Assembly: GCF_965233615.1 (NCBI RefSeq)
Contig: NZ_OZ247495.1
DNA length: 64,000 nucleotides
Strand: one strand, 5' to 3'
Source: Pelagibius sp028280305
Lineage (GTDB): Bacteria; Pseudomonadota; Alphaproteobacteria; Kiloniellales; Kiloniellaceae
The notes under the pieces are model-generated. The model saw only the letters and a list, made by a program, of their open reading frames with translations, had not been told where the DNA came from and ran no database searches. Position 1 is the first letter of the stretch, and the number at the start of each line of letters is the position of its first letter. Shown here piece by piece: positions 1 through 8,508 of this stretch. The position numbers and the translations under genes were made by a program.

Positions 1-1178
1 CACGCAGCCTTCGCCCAGGTAGCGCAGGCCCGGTCGATGGCCTGAACCGCTTCCTTCACCTGGGTCTCGTCGATGATCAGCGGCGGCAGCAGGCGAATGA
101 CGTTCTCCGCCGCGCCGACCGTCAGCAGGCCCTCTTCGCGCAGCTTCGCAATGATTTCGGTATTGGGCGCCACGCACTGCAAACCCAGCATCATCCCGGC
201 CCCGCGCACCCCGGCCAGAACCTCGGGATAGCGTTTCACCAGATCGTTCAGTTCGCGCCACAGCAGGCGGGCGATACGGTCGACCTGCGGCAGGAAACCT
301 TCTTCCAGCATCACGTCGAGCACCGCATTGGCAACCGCCATGGCCAGCGGGTTGCCGCCGAAGGTGCTGCCGTGGGTGCCGGGCTGCATGGCCTCGGCCG
401 CCTTGTCCGTCGCCAGGATGGCGCCGATCGGAAAGCCGCTGCCCAGGCCCTTGGCCAGCGCCATGACGTCCGGCGCCATATCGGCCCACTGATGGGCGAA
501 GAGCTTGCCGGTCCGGCCCATGCCGCACTGAATCTCGTCGAAAATCAGCAGCAGGCCATATTCGTCGCAGACCGCCCGCAGGGCGCGCAGATAGTCCAGA
601 TCGGCCGGGCGCACGCCGCCCTCGCCCTGGATTGGTTCGACCAGGATCGCCGCGGTCTCCGACGTGATCGCGTTGCGCAGTTCGTTCATGTTGCCGAAGG
701 GCACCGAGTCGAAGCCCTCGCTGACCGGCCCGAAACCATCGAGGTACTTGGGGTTCCCGGCCGCCGAGAGGGTCGTCAGGGTGCGGCCGTGAAAGGCGCC
801 GGTGCAGGAGATCACCCGCGTCTTTTCCGGATGACCGGCGGCGAAGTGATAGCGGCGGGCGAGCTTCAGGGCGCCCTCCACCGCCTCGGCGCCGGAGTTG
901 CAGAAGAACACCCGGTCGGCAAAGCTGCTGGCGGCGATACGCTCGGCCAGCCGGGCACCGTCGGGAATGGTGTAGAGGTTGGAGACGTGCCAAAGCTTGG
1001 CAGCCTGTTCCTGCAGCACCTCGACCAGATGCGGGTGGCTGTGGCCCAGGGCGTTCACCGCAATGCCGGAGGCAAAGTCCAGATATCGTCGCCCGTCCGC
1101 CGTATAGAGATAGGGGCCTTCGCCGCGCTCGAAAGCGAGGTCGGCGCGCGCATAGGTCGGCATCAAAGCGTCACTCAC
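1..1178 (-). CDS. argD: Acetylornithine aminotransferase (partial, C-terminus off the left edge)
   Basis: PLP-dependent class III aminotransferase that converts N-acetylglutamate semialdehyde to N2-acetylornithine in cytosolic arginine synthesis; the family often also acts on succinyl-diaminopimelate. Read leftwards, the N-terminus has the class III signature DGRRYLDFASGIAVNALGHS, followed by a typical glycine-rich fold. The frame is still open at base 1, so the last residues and stop are missing, probably only a few. The start could be GTG at 1178 (SDALMPTYAR...) or ATG at 1163 (MPTYARADL). argB lies about 31 kb away, so arginine genes are scattered. Succinylornithine or 4-aminobutyrate aminotransferase is less likely given the close match to the ArgD N-terminus. 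Confidence 0.88.
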   Translation of the reverse strand, partial: MSDALMPTYARADLAFERGEGPYLYTADGRRYLDFASGIAVNALGHSHPHLVEVLQEQAAKLWHVSNLYTIPDGARLAERIAASSFADRVFFCNSGAEAVEGALKLARRYHFAAGHPEKTRVISCTGAFHGRTLTTLSAAGNPKYLDGFGPVSEGFDSVPFGNMNELRNAITSETAAILVEPIQGEGGVRPADLDYLRALRAVCDEYGLLLIFDEIQCGMGRTGKLFAHQWADMAPDVMALAKGLGSGFPIGAILATDKAAEAMQPGTHGSTFGGNPLAMAVANAVLDVMLEEGFLPQVDRIARLLWRELNDLVKRYPEVLAGVRGAGMMLGLQCVAPNTEIIAKLREEGLLTVGAAENVIRLLPPLIIDETQVKEAVQAIDRACATWAKAA

Positions 1179-1691
1179 GGACCAAACTCCTAAATCCAGG
1201 ACCACCAACGGCTGTCGCCCGGTCTGGCCCCGAGAGGTCAAACCCAAGATTCGCTTGGTTTTGGGCTGATATTCAAGCCACTTCAAAGCCTATGCGGCTT
1301 TCACCCCAGGCTGAAGGGGCGACACTATTGGCGGAATACCGGGCACTGTCAACCAAACCGTCAACGATGAAGGAGCCAAGCGGCGCGACCCACGGCCATC
1401 GCCGGGTGTGGACCGACATCACCCCCAAACGCCTCCGCGGCTTCTGATTGCGCGCCGCCCAAACCCGGCTGCAAGACCAACCCGCCGGCAAGATCGTCAC
1501 CCAACCGTCATGCTTCGCGCTGCCAAGGCCAAGGCGCCAACGGCGGAATTGCTGGCCCTTCCGGAAACCAACCGCAACGGCCTTGCGCAACCGGAGAGGC
1601 GCATGGCCTTGTAGGTCCTTCAGAGCCGACAGATCTTCGGCGCTTTCACCGAAGTCACGCAGACCAACGGCGCCGGACCGCAGGCAGGAAG
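1179..1691. other. Intergenic stretch between divergent argD and chrA
   Basis: About 510 bases between the argD start and the chrA start. Open frames cross it on both strands, but their translations are arginine/proline-rich and resemble no family I know. It presumably carries the divergent promoters. A short imperfect hairpin (CCAAG-attcg-CTTGG followed by TTTT) lies near 1246-1264. I see no convincing gene. Confidence 0.5.
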
Positions 1692-2996
1692 ATGAACGCC
1701 CAGGCAACCGAAACAGAGATCGATCCGCAACTGGCACCCAGCCTGGGCGAGGCCTTTCGCGTCTTCGCGAAAATCGGACTCCTCTCATTCGGCGGGCCGG
1801 CGGCGCAGATCGCCCTGATGCATCGCGTCATCGTCGAAGAGAAGGGCTGGTTGAGCGAGAGCCAATATCTGAGCGCGCTCAGCTTCTGCATGCTGCTGCC
1901 GGGGCCGGAAGCGATGCAACTCGCCACCTATTCGGGCTGGCGACTGCACGGCTGGCGCGGCGGCCTGCTGGCCGGGCTGCTGTTCGTTCTGCCGGGGGCG
2001 GTGGTCATCCTGGCGCTGGCGGCGGCCTATGCCGCGTTCGGCCAGGTTCCGCTGGTCGCCGCCCTCTTTCTCGGGATCAAGGCGGCCGTCCTGATCATTG
2101 TCGTCGAGGCTTTGTTGAAAGTAGCCAAGCGGGCGCTGCTGCACAGCGAACACTGGATGCTGGCGGGCTTTGCCTTCGTCGGCCTGTTCTTTCTCGCCCT
2201 ACCCTATCCGCTGATCGTTCTCCTGGCCGCCGCCTTCGGCTTTCTGTACGGGGCCAAAACCGGGGAGGCCCCCGCCACCCGGAAGCCGGCCGGCGCGCCG
2301 CTGCGCCAGACCGTGACGACCATCTTTCTCTGGCTGGCGATTTGGTGGATACCGGTACTGGCGGTCGGACTGTTCTTCGATCAGGCGATCCTCTCGGAAA
2401 TCGGCGCCTTCTTTTCAAAGCTGGCGGTCGTGACCTTCGGCGGTGCCTATGCCGTGCTGGCCTACATGGCCCAGGACGTGGTCCATCACTTCGGCTGGCT
2501 CACGGCGGGCGAGATGATGGACGGGCTCGGCCTCGCCGAGACCACCCCGGGCCCGCTTATTCTGGTGACCGAGTTCGTCGGCTTCATCGCCGCCTATCGC
2601 GAGGGCGGCCTGGGGCTGGGTCTGGCCGGGGCCGCCGTCACCCTCTGGGTCACCTTCGTTCCCTGCTTCCTGTGGATCTTCGCCGGGGCGCCCTACATCG
2701 AGTGGATCTCTACCCAGCCACGCCTCAGCAGGGCGCTTTCCGCCATCACGGCCGCAGTCGTCGGCGTGATCCTCAACCTCTCGGTCTGGTTCGCCCTCCA
2801 CGTCGTCTTCGCCAGTGTTTCGGCGGAGATTTACGGCCCCTTCACCATCTGGCAACCCGATCTTATGTCCGTCGACTGGCGGGTGCTGGTGCTGTCGGCT
2901 CTCTGTGCTTTTCTCATTCTCAGGCGGCACTGGGGCATCACACCGGTCCTGGCGATTGCATCCCTCGCCGGCGCGGTGCTGAGCGTTCTGTTCTAG
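1692..2996 (+). CDS. chrA: Chromate transporter, long two-domain ChrA (CHR family)
   Basis: Inner-membrane CHR-family protein of 434 residues, the length of the fused two-domain type. Each half starts with the family hallmark: FAKIGLLSFGGPAAQIALMH near residues 26-45 and FFSKLAVVTFGGAYAVLAYM near 237-256. PGPEAMQLATYSGW in the N-half and TTPGPLILVTEFVGF in the C-half are the paired conserved loops. About ten to twelve hydrophobic segments are visible. Characterised members export chromate by proton-coupled antiport; many chromosomal copies have no proven substrate. The gene stands alone, with a convergent TraB-like gene 29 bases downstream. No chrB regulator is visible. Confidence 0.93.
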   Translation: MNAQATETEIDPQLAPSLGEAFRVFAKIGLLSFGGPAAQIALMHRVIVEEKGWLSESQYLSALSFCMLLPGPEAMQLATYSGWRLHGWRGGLLAGLLFVLPGAVVILALAAAYAAFGQVPLVAALFLGIKAAVLIIVVEALLKVAKRALLHSEHWMLAGFAFVGLFFLALPYPLIVLLAAAFGFLYGAKTGEAPATRKPAGAPLRQTVTTIFLWLAIWWIPVLAVGLFFDQAILSEIGAFFSKLAVVTFGGAYAVLAYMAQDVVHHFGWLTAGEMMDGLGLAETTPGPLILVTEFVGFIAAYREGGLGLGLAGAAVTLWVTFVPCFLWIFAGAPYIEWISTQPRLSRALSAITAAVVGVILNLSVWFALHVVFASVSAEIYGPFTIWQPDLMSVDWRVLVLSALCAFLILRRHWGITPVLAIASLAGAVLSVLF

Positions 2997-3025
2997 CCGG
3001 GCACCGCAAGGCGGCCGGCGGCAGT

Positions 3026-3973
3026 TCAGTGCAGCCGCGTGACGGTGAAGCCCTGCACCTCAAGCAGTCGGAGAATACCTTCCTCCCCCGAGAGGTGGCC
3101 TGCCCCGACGGCCACGAAGGTGGGGCCTTCCGCCATCAGCGGCAGCATGCGCTCAACCATGATCCGGTTGCGGTTTCTCAGAATCCTGAAGTCCAGCTTC
3201 TCCGCAGCCTGGGGTTCGTACCAACTGAGGCTTTCATGCCAAAAGGCATGCAGCATCGCGAGGTCGCCGTCGAGATAAGACTGCACCATCGGCGCGCCGG
3301 ATCGCCGGCTGTGATAAAGCTCGACCGTGGCCCGCAGCAGCATCGCCTGGATTTCAAGCGGGATGGTGTCGTACTTGGTGAAACCCTCTTCCTGGGTTTC
3401 CAGACCGACAACGGTCTTGCCTTCGTCGCGCGCGCGGGTCTGCAGCCAGTCGTCCAGGACCGGCTGGTTGCGGATCGATTCATCATCATTGGTGTAGAAG
3501 CCGGCCCGCGCACCGCCGAGGTAGTCCCAGAAGATCCAGGGCTTCAGATCGTTGCGCGGCCGCTGGTCCCTAGACCGCATGATGAACTGAAGTTTGCCGA
3601 AGGTGTCATTGCCGACGATACTGCGCAGGGTGGTTCCCTCAGGCAACTTCACCATCTCGACATCGGCTTCAAAGGCCTCGGCATCCGGGCCGTAGTCGTA
3701 CTCGAAGGCGGCAATCTCAGAGTCGACAAACGCACTCTCCACCGCCGCGGGGATGTCGAGCACCCGCGGATCGGAGATATGGTAGGTGCCGAAGACGTAA
3801 CTGGGCTCGATGCCCTCGCCGTCAATCTGCCAGATGCGGCCCTGGCCAAAAGGGATGTCCGGCCGTTCCGGCAACGGACGCGGCTCCGGCGCCGCGCAGC
3901 CGGCAATCACTGCAACCAGCAGTCCGCAACACGCCACGCTCCGCGCGCGGGACCTCCATATCTCGGCGAACAT
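3026..3973 (-). CDS. TraB/GumN family lipoprotein (third of a tandem triplet)
   Basis: Member of the TraB/PrgY/GumN/TIKI superfamily, 315 residues. An N-terminal hydrophobic stretch ends in the lipobox VIAGC, so the mature protein is probably a lipoprotein. The four family motifs are present: GTYH (early), GLETQEE (middle), RNRNRIMV, and GAGHLSGEEG near the C-terminus. TIKI relatives are metal-dependent proteases using these His/Glu/Arg residues; the bacterial GumN branch has no settled substrate. I chose ATG at 3973 because GGGGTTGGG lies just before it; an upstream TTG at 4000 is possible. The next TraB gene ends 130 bases upstream, and all three share the C-terminal G(Y/F)xVTR ending. Confidence 0.85.
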   Translation of the reverse strand: MFAEIWRSRARSVACCGLLVAVIAGCAAPEPRPLPERPDIPFGQGRIWQIDGEGIEPSYVFGTYHISDPRVLDIPAAVESAFVDSEIAAFEYDYGPDAEAFEADVEMVKLPEGTTLRSIVGNDTFGKLQFIMRSRDQRPRNDLKPWIFWDYLGGARAGFYTNDDESIRNQPVLDDWLQTRARDEGKTVVGLETQEEGFTKYDTIPLEIQAMLLRATVELYHSRRSGAPMVQSYLDGDLAMLHAFWHESLSWYEPQAAEKLDFRILRNRNRIMVERMLPLMAEGPTFVAVGAGHLSGEEGILRLLEVQGFTVTRLH

Positions 3974-4103
3974 CACATCCCAACCCCAAAGATCAATCAA
4001 GCAAGCGGCAACAGCCTCAACTGCCGATCTTATCCCTCAAGGATTGCACCCTAGGCATGAAATTTGAAGTCGGAAAATTCAACCGAAACCAATCCCTACG
4101 AAG

Positions 4104-5036
4104 TCAGTAAATCCGCGTCACCCGATAGCCGCGCTGCTCCAGAAGATGAAGGATGCCCTCCTCGCCGGGCATGTGCAGGGCGCCGACGGCGATGAAGGCC
4201 TTGCCGCGCTTCAGCAGCGGCAGCATCCGCTTCACCATCGTGTGGTTGCGCGCGTCGAGAAAGGCTTCCTTGAACACCTGGGCATCGGGTTCGGCGTCGT
4301 TAGCAGCCATCTCCTCGACCTGACGATAGGCGGTCCGCATGTCCCCCGCCAGATACTGTTCAAGCAGTTCGGCATGGCCGTCCGGGTTCTCCTCCAACTG
4401 CGCCAGCACCTCGCGCAGGATTTCCGCAGGATCACTCTCGCCCTGAACCGCCTCGAATGCGGCAATCTGCTCTTCGACCTTCTCCAGCGCGACCACCCGC
4501 ATGCCAAGATCGTAGGCCCATTGGATCAGCCAGAGATCAAGGATCAGATCACCGTCTAGACGACGCCGGAATTCTTCGGGGGAAACCTGGAACGTCAAAG
4601 CCAGGGCCCAGGGCTGCATCGTCTCGACCGCCCTGGCCGGAATGCCATAGGCCGCCGCCAGTTCTACGACCTTTTCGTAGGTTTCCTTATCCAGCAATTT
4701 GGCAAGGGACGTCCGCTTCGGCAGACGCTGGGCCTGTGCCGTCTTCTCGCGCTCTTCGGGATGAAACAGCAACTCGAAGGCGGCCTGCTCCGATCCTTCA
4801 AAGGCCCGGCGGATTTCCGGTGGCAGATCGCGCACCCGTGCGTCTGTTACGTGGATGGTGCCCATGACATGACTGGGCGGCGCATCGCCCCGCTCGATCT
4901 TCCAGAGCCGGCCCTCGCCGTGGCGGACCGGATGGTCTTCGGCGGCGGCGGCCACGCCCGACCACAGCAGCAGAATCCCGAGGACGGGAAGTCCAAGAAC
5001 AGCACGGAACGGCAGGCCAAAGTGTTTTCCGGTCAT
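4104..5036 (-). CDS. TraB/GumN family exported protein (second of the triplet)
   Basis: 310-residue paralogue of its two neighbours. It has a Sec-type signal peptide (basic start, hydrophobic core, AAAAEDH cleavage region near residue 32) but no lipobox, so it is probably periplasmic. Motifs are GTIHVTD, ALEKVEEQ (Ala where the family normally has Gly), DARNHTMV and GALHMPGEEG, with the shared ending GYRVTRIY. By analogy with TIKI proteins it may be a metal-dependent hydrolase; that is inference. It lies 84 bases below the first TraB gene on the same strand. Duplication within the locus is the simplest origin. Confidence 0.85.
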   Translation of the reverse strand: MTGKHFGLPFRAVLGLPVLGILLLWSGVAAAAEDHPVRHGEGRLWKIERGDAPPSHVMGTIHVTDARVRDLPPEIRRAFEGSEQAAFELLFHPEEREKTAQAQRLPKRTSLAKLLDKETYEKVVELAAAYGIPARAVETMQPWALALTFQVSPEEFRRRLDGDLILDLWLIQWAYDLGMRVVALEKVEEQIAAFEAVQGESDPAEILREVLAQLEENPDGHAELLEQYLAGDMRTAYRQVEEMAANDAEPDAQVFKEAFLDARNHTMVKRMLPLLKRGKAFIAVGALHMPGEEGILHLLEQRGYRVTRIY

Positions 5037-5120
5037 GGCAGGTTCCCAAGGCGCGGTCGATTGCCGATCGCCTCAGGCTGCCCCGGAAAGCTTAAGAATC
5101 AGGCAAATCCGGGATTTGTC

Positions 5121-6023
5121 TCAATACACCCGGGTCACGCGGTAACCCTGCTTTTCCAGGAGATCGAGGACGCCGCCTTCGCCCGGCAGGTGGGCGGCGC
5201 CGATGGCAATGAAGGCCTGCCCGTCGGCGAGGTAGGGCTGCATCCGCGTCACCATGGTGACGTTGCGGTCATAGATCAGACGCTGCCGAAACCGTTCTGC
5301 CGCTTCCTGATCGCTGACACCGGACATGTCGTTTACCTGATCCAGGATGGCCCCGATATCGCTCTTCATGTAAGCCTGAAACAGTGCCGCAAATTCATTT
5401 TCCGCCTTGGCGCTGTCAGCCACGAGATCCCGGACCATGGCGACCTGTTCGGCTTCCGTCATCTCGTTGAAAACGGCAATCTGTTCGCGATAGCTTTCCA
5501 GGCCGTGCACCGGCTTGCCGCGGCGCTGGGCCTCGCTGCGCAGCCATTCGTCCAGGCTCTTCTCACCCCGGGCCTTGCGGGCCATCTCCGCCGGCGGCGC
5601 AACGAGGAAAAGGCTTAGGGCCCAAGGTTTCAGCGGCCGCAATGCCTGGGGCGGCAGATTGTAACGGGTCGCCGCCTGGGCGACCGTCGCGAAGAGTTCC
5701 GGCCCCAGGATCTCGTCGAGTTGGCGCCCGTCGGAGAGCATCATCGCCTGGGTCATGAGCGCCGGACCCTGCGGGTCGTCCGGCAACTCAAAGACCGCGA
5801 CATGCGCGGCGATAAAGGGCTGGCGCACCTGTTCCGGCAGCTCGCGCAGACGTGGATCGCTCAGATGGATGGTGCCAAAGACATGACTTGCAGGACGGCC
5901 GTCGCGCTCGACCTTCCAGAAAACGCCCTGGGTGAAGCGCGTTTCCTCTGCAGCGGCCGGCGCGGCGACCAGTAGCGCCGCAAGAAAACCCGCAAGAAGA
6001 AGCGGCAGAGCCGCCGACTTTAC
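5121..6023 (-). CDS. TraB/GumN family exported protein (first of the triplet; start codon unresolved)
   Basis: About 300 residues from a clear Sec signal (VKSAALPLLLAGFLAALLV, then AAPAAAEE) to the ending GYRVTRVY. Family motifs: FGTIHLSDPR, GLESYREQ, YDRNVTMVTRM and GAAHLPGEGG. Coding potential begins exactly at the end of the upstream permease gene, yet no ATG, GTG or TTG occurs in frame there. The codon before the first lysine is GTA (6021-6023). The only upstream canonical in-frame start is ATG at 6191, which would add an arginine-rich 56-residue extension before the signal peptide, buried in the permease gene. A rare start (for example CTG), translational coupling or a sequence error are the options. 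Coordinates mark the part supported by the signal peptide. Confidence 0.78.
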   Translation of the reverse strand, partial: VKSAALPLLLAGFLAALLVAAPAAAEETRFTQGVFWKVERDGRPASHVFGTIHLSDPRLRELPEQVRQPFIAAHVAVFELPDDPQGPALMTQAMMLSDGRQLDEILGPELFATVAQAATRYNLPPQALRPLKPWALSLFLVAPPAEMARKARGEKSLDEWLRSEAQRRGKPVHGLESYREQIAVFNEMTEAEQVAMVRDLVADSAKAENEFAALFQAYMKSDIGAILDQVNDMSGVSDQEAAERFRQRLIYDRNVTMVTRMQPYLADGQAFIAIGAAHLPGEGGVLDLLEKQGYRVTRVY

Positions 6024-6859
6024 GGTTTGATCTTGTAACCCACGGCAAAGAGCCGCCAGCCCAGTAAAGCCAGCCCCAGAATGAGGATGCCGAGTACCGC
6101 GAAACCGACGGTATGGGAGCTTTCCGCGTGGCCGATCAGCCCGGCGCGGAAACCATCGATCGCGTAGAAGACGGGGTTGTAGAAGATCCATTCTCTGAAA
6201 GCCTCCGGCAGGCGCTCAACCGAAAAGAAGGTTCCGGACAGCAGCCCCAGGGGCACGACGACGAAACCTTCCACTGCAGAGTAGTGATCCCAGCGCTCGG
6301 CCCAAAGCCCCACGACAGTCCCGAGAAAGCCGAAGAGCAGAGCCGTCGCGACGGCAAAACCGATAACCAAGCTTGCATCGAAAGATGAAAAATCCACGAA
6401 GACCGACGCCGCCCCGCCGACCAGCAAGCCTACCGCAAGGCCGCAGGTTGCCGAGGAAAGCGCATAGCCGGCGAGCAGTTCAAGCGGGCTCAACGGCGCC
6501 ATCTGCACGTCGGTGATCATGCCTTCCATCTTCTCGAAAACCAGCATCGCCGCCGCATTCTCAAAGGCGGTGTGGGCGATGGCGTAGAGAATGATCCCCG
6601 GGGCGATGAACTGGATCAGGTCGATTCCCGGCACCATGGCGGCGCGTTCGCTCTGGGCCACGGCGAAGACCAGTACGAAGAGCAGGCTTGAGACCAGGGG
6701 CCCGACCAGCAATTCCAGGCCGAAGCGGAAGAACCGCAGGACGCCGCGTTTGTAATAGTGCGTCCAGAAGCCGAGGCGGTTGAAACGCCTGAAGGCCGGC
6801 GCCTGCCAGCGGCGGAAGGAGAGCAGTGCCCGGGGGGAGGACGGCTGCCGTATGCTCAT
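6020..6859 (-). CDS. ABC-2 type transporter permease (second of a pair)
   Basis: 279-residue inner-membrane permease with about six transmembrane segments and the ABC-2 (NodJ/DrrB-like) core: an amphipathic N-terminal helix (WTHYYKRGVLRFFRF), the PLSPLELLAGY region after TM2, and the late motif LPEAFREWIFYNPVFYAIDG. These permeases pair with a separate ATPase to export drugs, lipids or polysaccharides. Its ATG overlaps the stop of the previous permease by four bases (ATGA), implying translational coupling and a heterodimeric channel. No ATP-binding subunit is encoded in this neighbourhood. The stop codon abuts the first TraB gene. Confidence 0.85.
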   Translation of the reverse strand: MSIRQPSSPRALLSFRRWQAPAFRRFNRLGFWTHYYKRGVLRFFRFGLELLVGPLVSSLLFVLVFAVAQSERAAMVPGIDLIQFIAPGIILYAIAHTAFENAAAMLVFEKMEGMITDVQMAPLSPLELLAGYALSSATCGLAVGLLVGGAASVFVDFSSFDASLVIGFAVATALLFGFLGTVVGLWAERWDHYSAVEGFVVVPLGLLSGTFFSVERLPEAFREWIFYNPVFYAIDGFRAGLIGHAESSHTVGFAVLGILILGLALLGWRLFAVGYKIKP

Positions 6860-7671
6860 GGTTTCAAGCGATAGCCGCTGGCCAGCATGCGGTGCGCCAC
6901 GGCCCAGAGAAACAGATTGAACAGCGCCATGACCACCAGGCCGGTCCCCAGCGAACCGTCGGCATGGCCGATGAAGCCGTAGCGAAAACCGTCGATCATG
7001 TAGAAGAAGGGATTGAAGTGCGCCACCGTCTGCCAGATCGGCGGCAGACGCTCGATCGAGTAGAAAGTGCCGGAGAGAAAGGAGAAAGGCGTGATCACGA
7101 AGTTGGTCACCGCGGCGATGTGATCGAACTTTTCCGACCAGATGCCGCCGATCATGCCGAGCAGCGCCAGCATCAGCGATGCCATCAGCGCATGATAGAG
7201 GATGAACAGCGGCGCGTGGATCTGCAGCGGTACGAAGAGCCACATGCCAAGGCCCACCGCCGCGCCGACCATCAGGCCGCGGGTAACGCCGCCGGCGGAA
7301 ATGCCCAGGGTCAGCTCTGTCGCGGAAAGCGGCGGCATCAGAATGTCGACGATATTGCCCTGAACCTTGGCGATCACCAGGGAGGAGGAGGTGTTGGCGA
7401 AAGAGTTCTGCACCATCGCCATCATGATCAGGCCGGGGCCCAGGAAGACTGCGAAGTCGACGCCGCCGACCTGGCGCCCGCCGCCCCCCAGCGCCAGGGT
7501 GAAAATGGCGAGAAACAGCAGAGTCGTGACCATGGGGGCCAGCAGGGTCTGGGTAAAGACGTTGAGGAAGCGGCGGACTTCCTTCATGTAGAGGGTCCAG
7601 AGGCCGCGCCAGTTGACCAGCCCCAGGCGACGGACCGAAAGGGCGGCGGGAGAGACAGTTCTGTGTTCCAT
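6856..7671 (-). CDS. ABC-2 type transporter permease (first of a pair)
   Basis: 271-residue paralogue of the following permease with the same layout: WTLYMKEVRRFLNV amphipathic helix, hydrophobic segments, PPLSATELTLG after the second, and LPPIWQTVAHFNPFFYMIDG before the last. Likely forms a channel with its partner, to which it is coupled by a four-base overlap. I take ATG at 7671 (MEHRT...); an upstream start at 7710 would overlap the divergent recX leader. The transported substrate cannot be told from sequence. It is the promoter-proximal gene of the leftward run that continues into the TraB genes. Confidence 0.85.
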   Translation of the reverse strand: MEHRTVSPAALSVRRLGLVNWRGLWTLYMKEVRRFLNVFTQTLLAPMVTTLLFLAIFTLALGGGGRQVGGVDFAVFLGPGLIMMAMVQNSFANTSSSLVIAKVQGNIVDILMPPLSATELTLGISAGGVTRGLMVGAAVGLGMWLFVPLQIHAPLFILYHALMASLMLALLGMIGGIWSEKFDHIAAVTNFVITPFSFLSGTFYSIERLPPIWQTVAHFNPFFYMIDGFRYGFIGHADGSLGTGLVVMALFNLFLWAVAHRMLASGYRLKP

Positions 7672-7769
7672 CTGCGATGCATAATCCGAGCCGCCGTCCG
7701 GCGCAAGCAAGGGAACTTTTGCTGCGGCTGCGAAACGAAGGGTCCGCTACCGCCGGATGGGGCCAGAGC

Positions 7770-8360
7770 GTGAGCGAAGAAGATCCCGCGAAGAAGCCGG
7801 AAAACCGCAGTAAGAAGCGCCGCCAGCCGCTGAAGGCGACTCCGGAAGCGCTGGAGCGGTCGGCGCTTTACTACCTCGACCGCTATGACACGGCCAGCGG
7901 GCATCTGCGGCGCCTGCTGATGGGCAAGGTGACGCTCTCGGCGCGACTCCACGGGACCGACCCCGCCGAGGGCGCCGCCGCGGTCGAGCGCCTGGTTCAG
8001 CGATTCCTGAAGGCCGGGGTTCTCGACGACGCGCGTTTCGCGCGGGAGCGGGTGCGCAGCCTGCGCGCCCGCGGCACCTCCCGGGCCATGGTGCGGGCCC
8101 GGCTGCAGGCCAAGGGCGTCGCCAGCACCTTGATCGACGAGGCGCTGGCAGGCGAAGAGGCGCCGGCGCGGGACCTCGCGGCTGCCGTCACCTACGCCAA
8201 GCGCCGCCGGCTCGGCCCCTTTCGCCTTGACGAGCGGGCAGAACGGCGGGCGAAAGACCTGGCCGCCCTGGGGCGTCAGGGCTTCGACTACGAAACCGCC
8301 CAGCGGGTGATCGACTGTGAGGATGTCGAGGAACTTCTGGCCCGATTGCCGCAGGACTGA
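7770..8360 (+). CDS. recX: Regulatory protein RecX
   Basis: 196-residue cytosolic modulator that binds RecA filaments and limits recombinase activity. The RecX three-helix repeats are visible: ALERSALYYLDRYDTASGHL, GVLDDARFARERVRSLRARG and RRRLGPFRLDERAERRAKDL, each with the F/L-R-R-type spacing of the family. GTG at 7770 (SEEDPAKKP) gives a normal length and places the lysine-rich N-terminus first; an ATG at 7677 would add 31 unlikely residues. recA is not in the window. Divergent from the ABC-2 permease pair. Confidence 0.88.
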   Translation: MSEEDPAKKPENRSKKRRQPLKATPEALERSALYYLDRYDTASGHLRRLLMGKVTLSARLHGTDPAEGAAAVERLVQRFLKAGVLDDARFARERVRSLRARGTSRAMVRARLQAKGVASTLIDEALAGEEAPARDLAAAVTYAKRRRLGPFRLDERAERRAKDLAALGRQGFDYETAQRVIDCEDVEELLARLPQD

Positions 8361-8508
8361 GCGGTTTCAGGGCGCAGCAAGAGCCCCGAGAACCGCCCCA
8401 TGCATCCGATTCCGCCGTTTCTGCGTAACAAGGTGTAGGCACAACTGCTGGGAAGACCCTATGCTGGTGAAACTTGGTCTCGGCAAAGCCCTGCGGAGGT
8501 TCTGTTCG

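Noticed and set aside
1448..4054. 868-residue forward open frame
   Set aside because: It overlaps chrA in another frame and the TraB gene on the other strand. The translation is Arg/Gly/Pro-rich low complexity with no domain.
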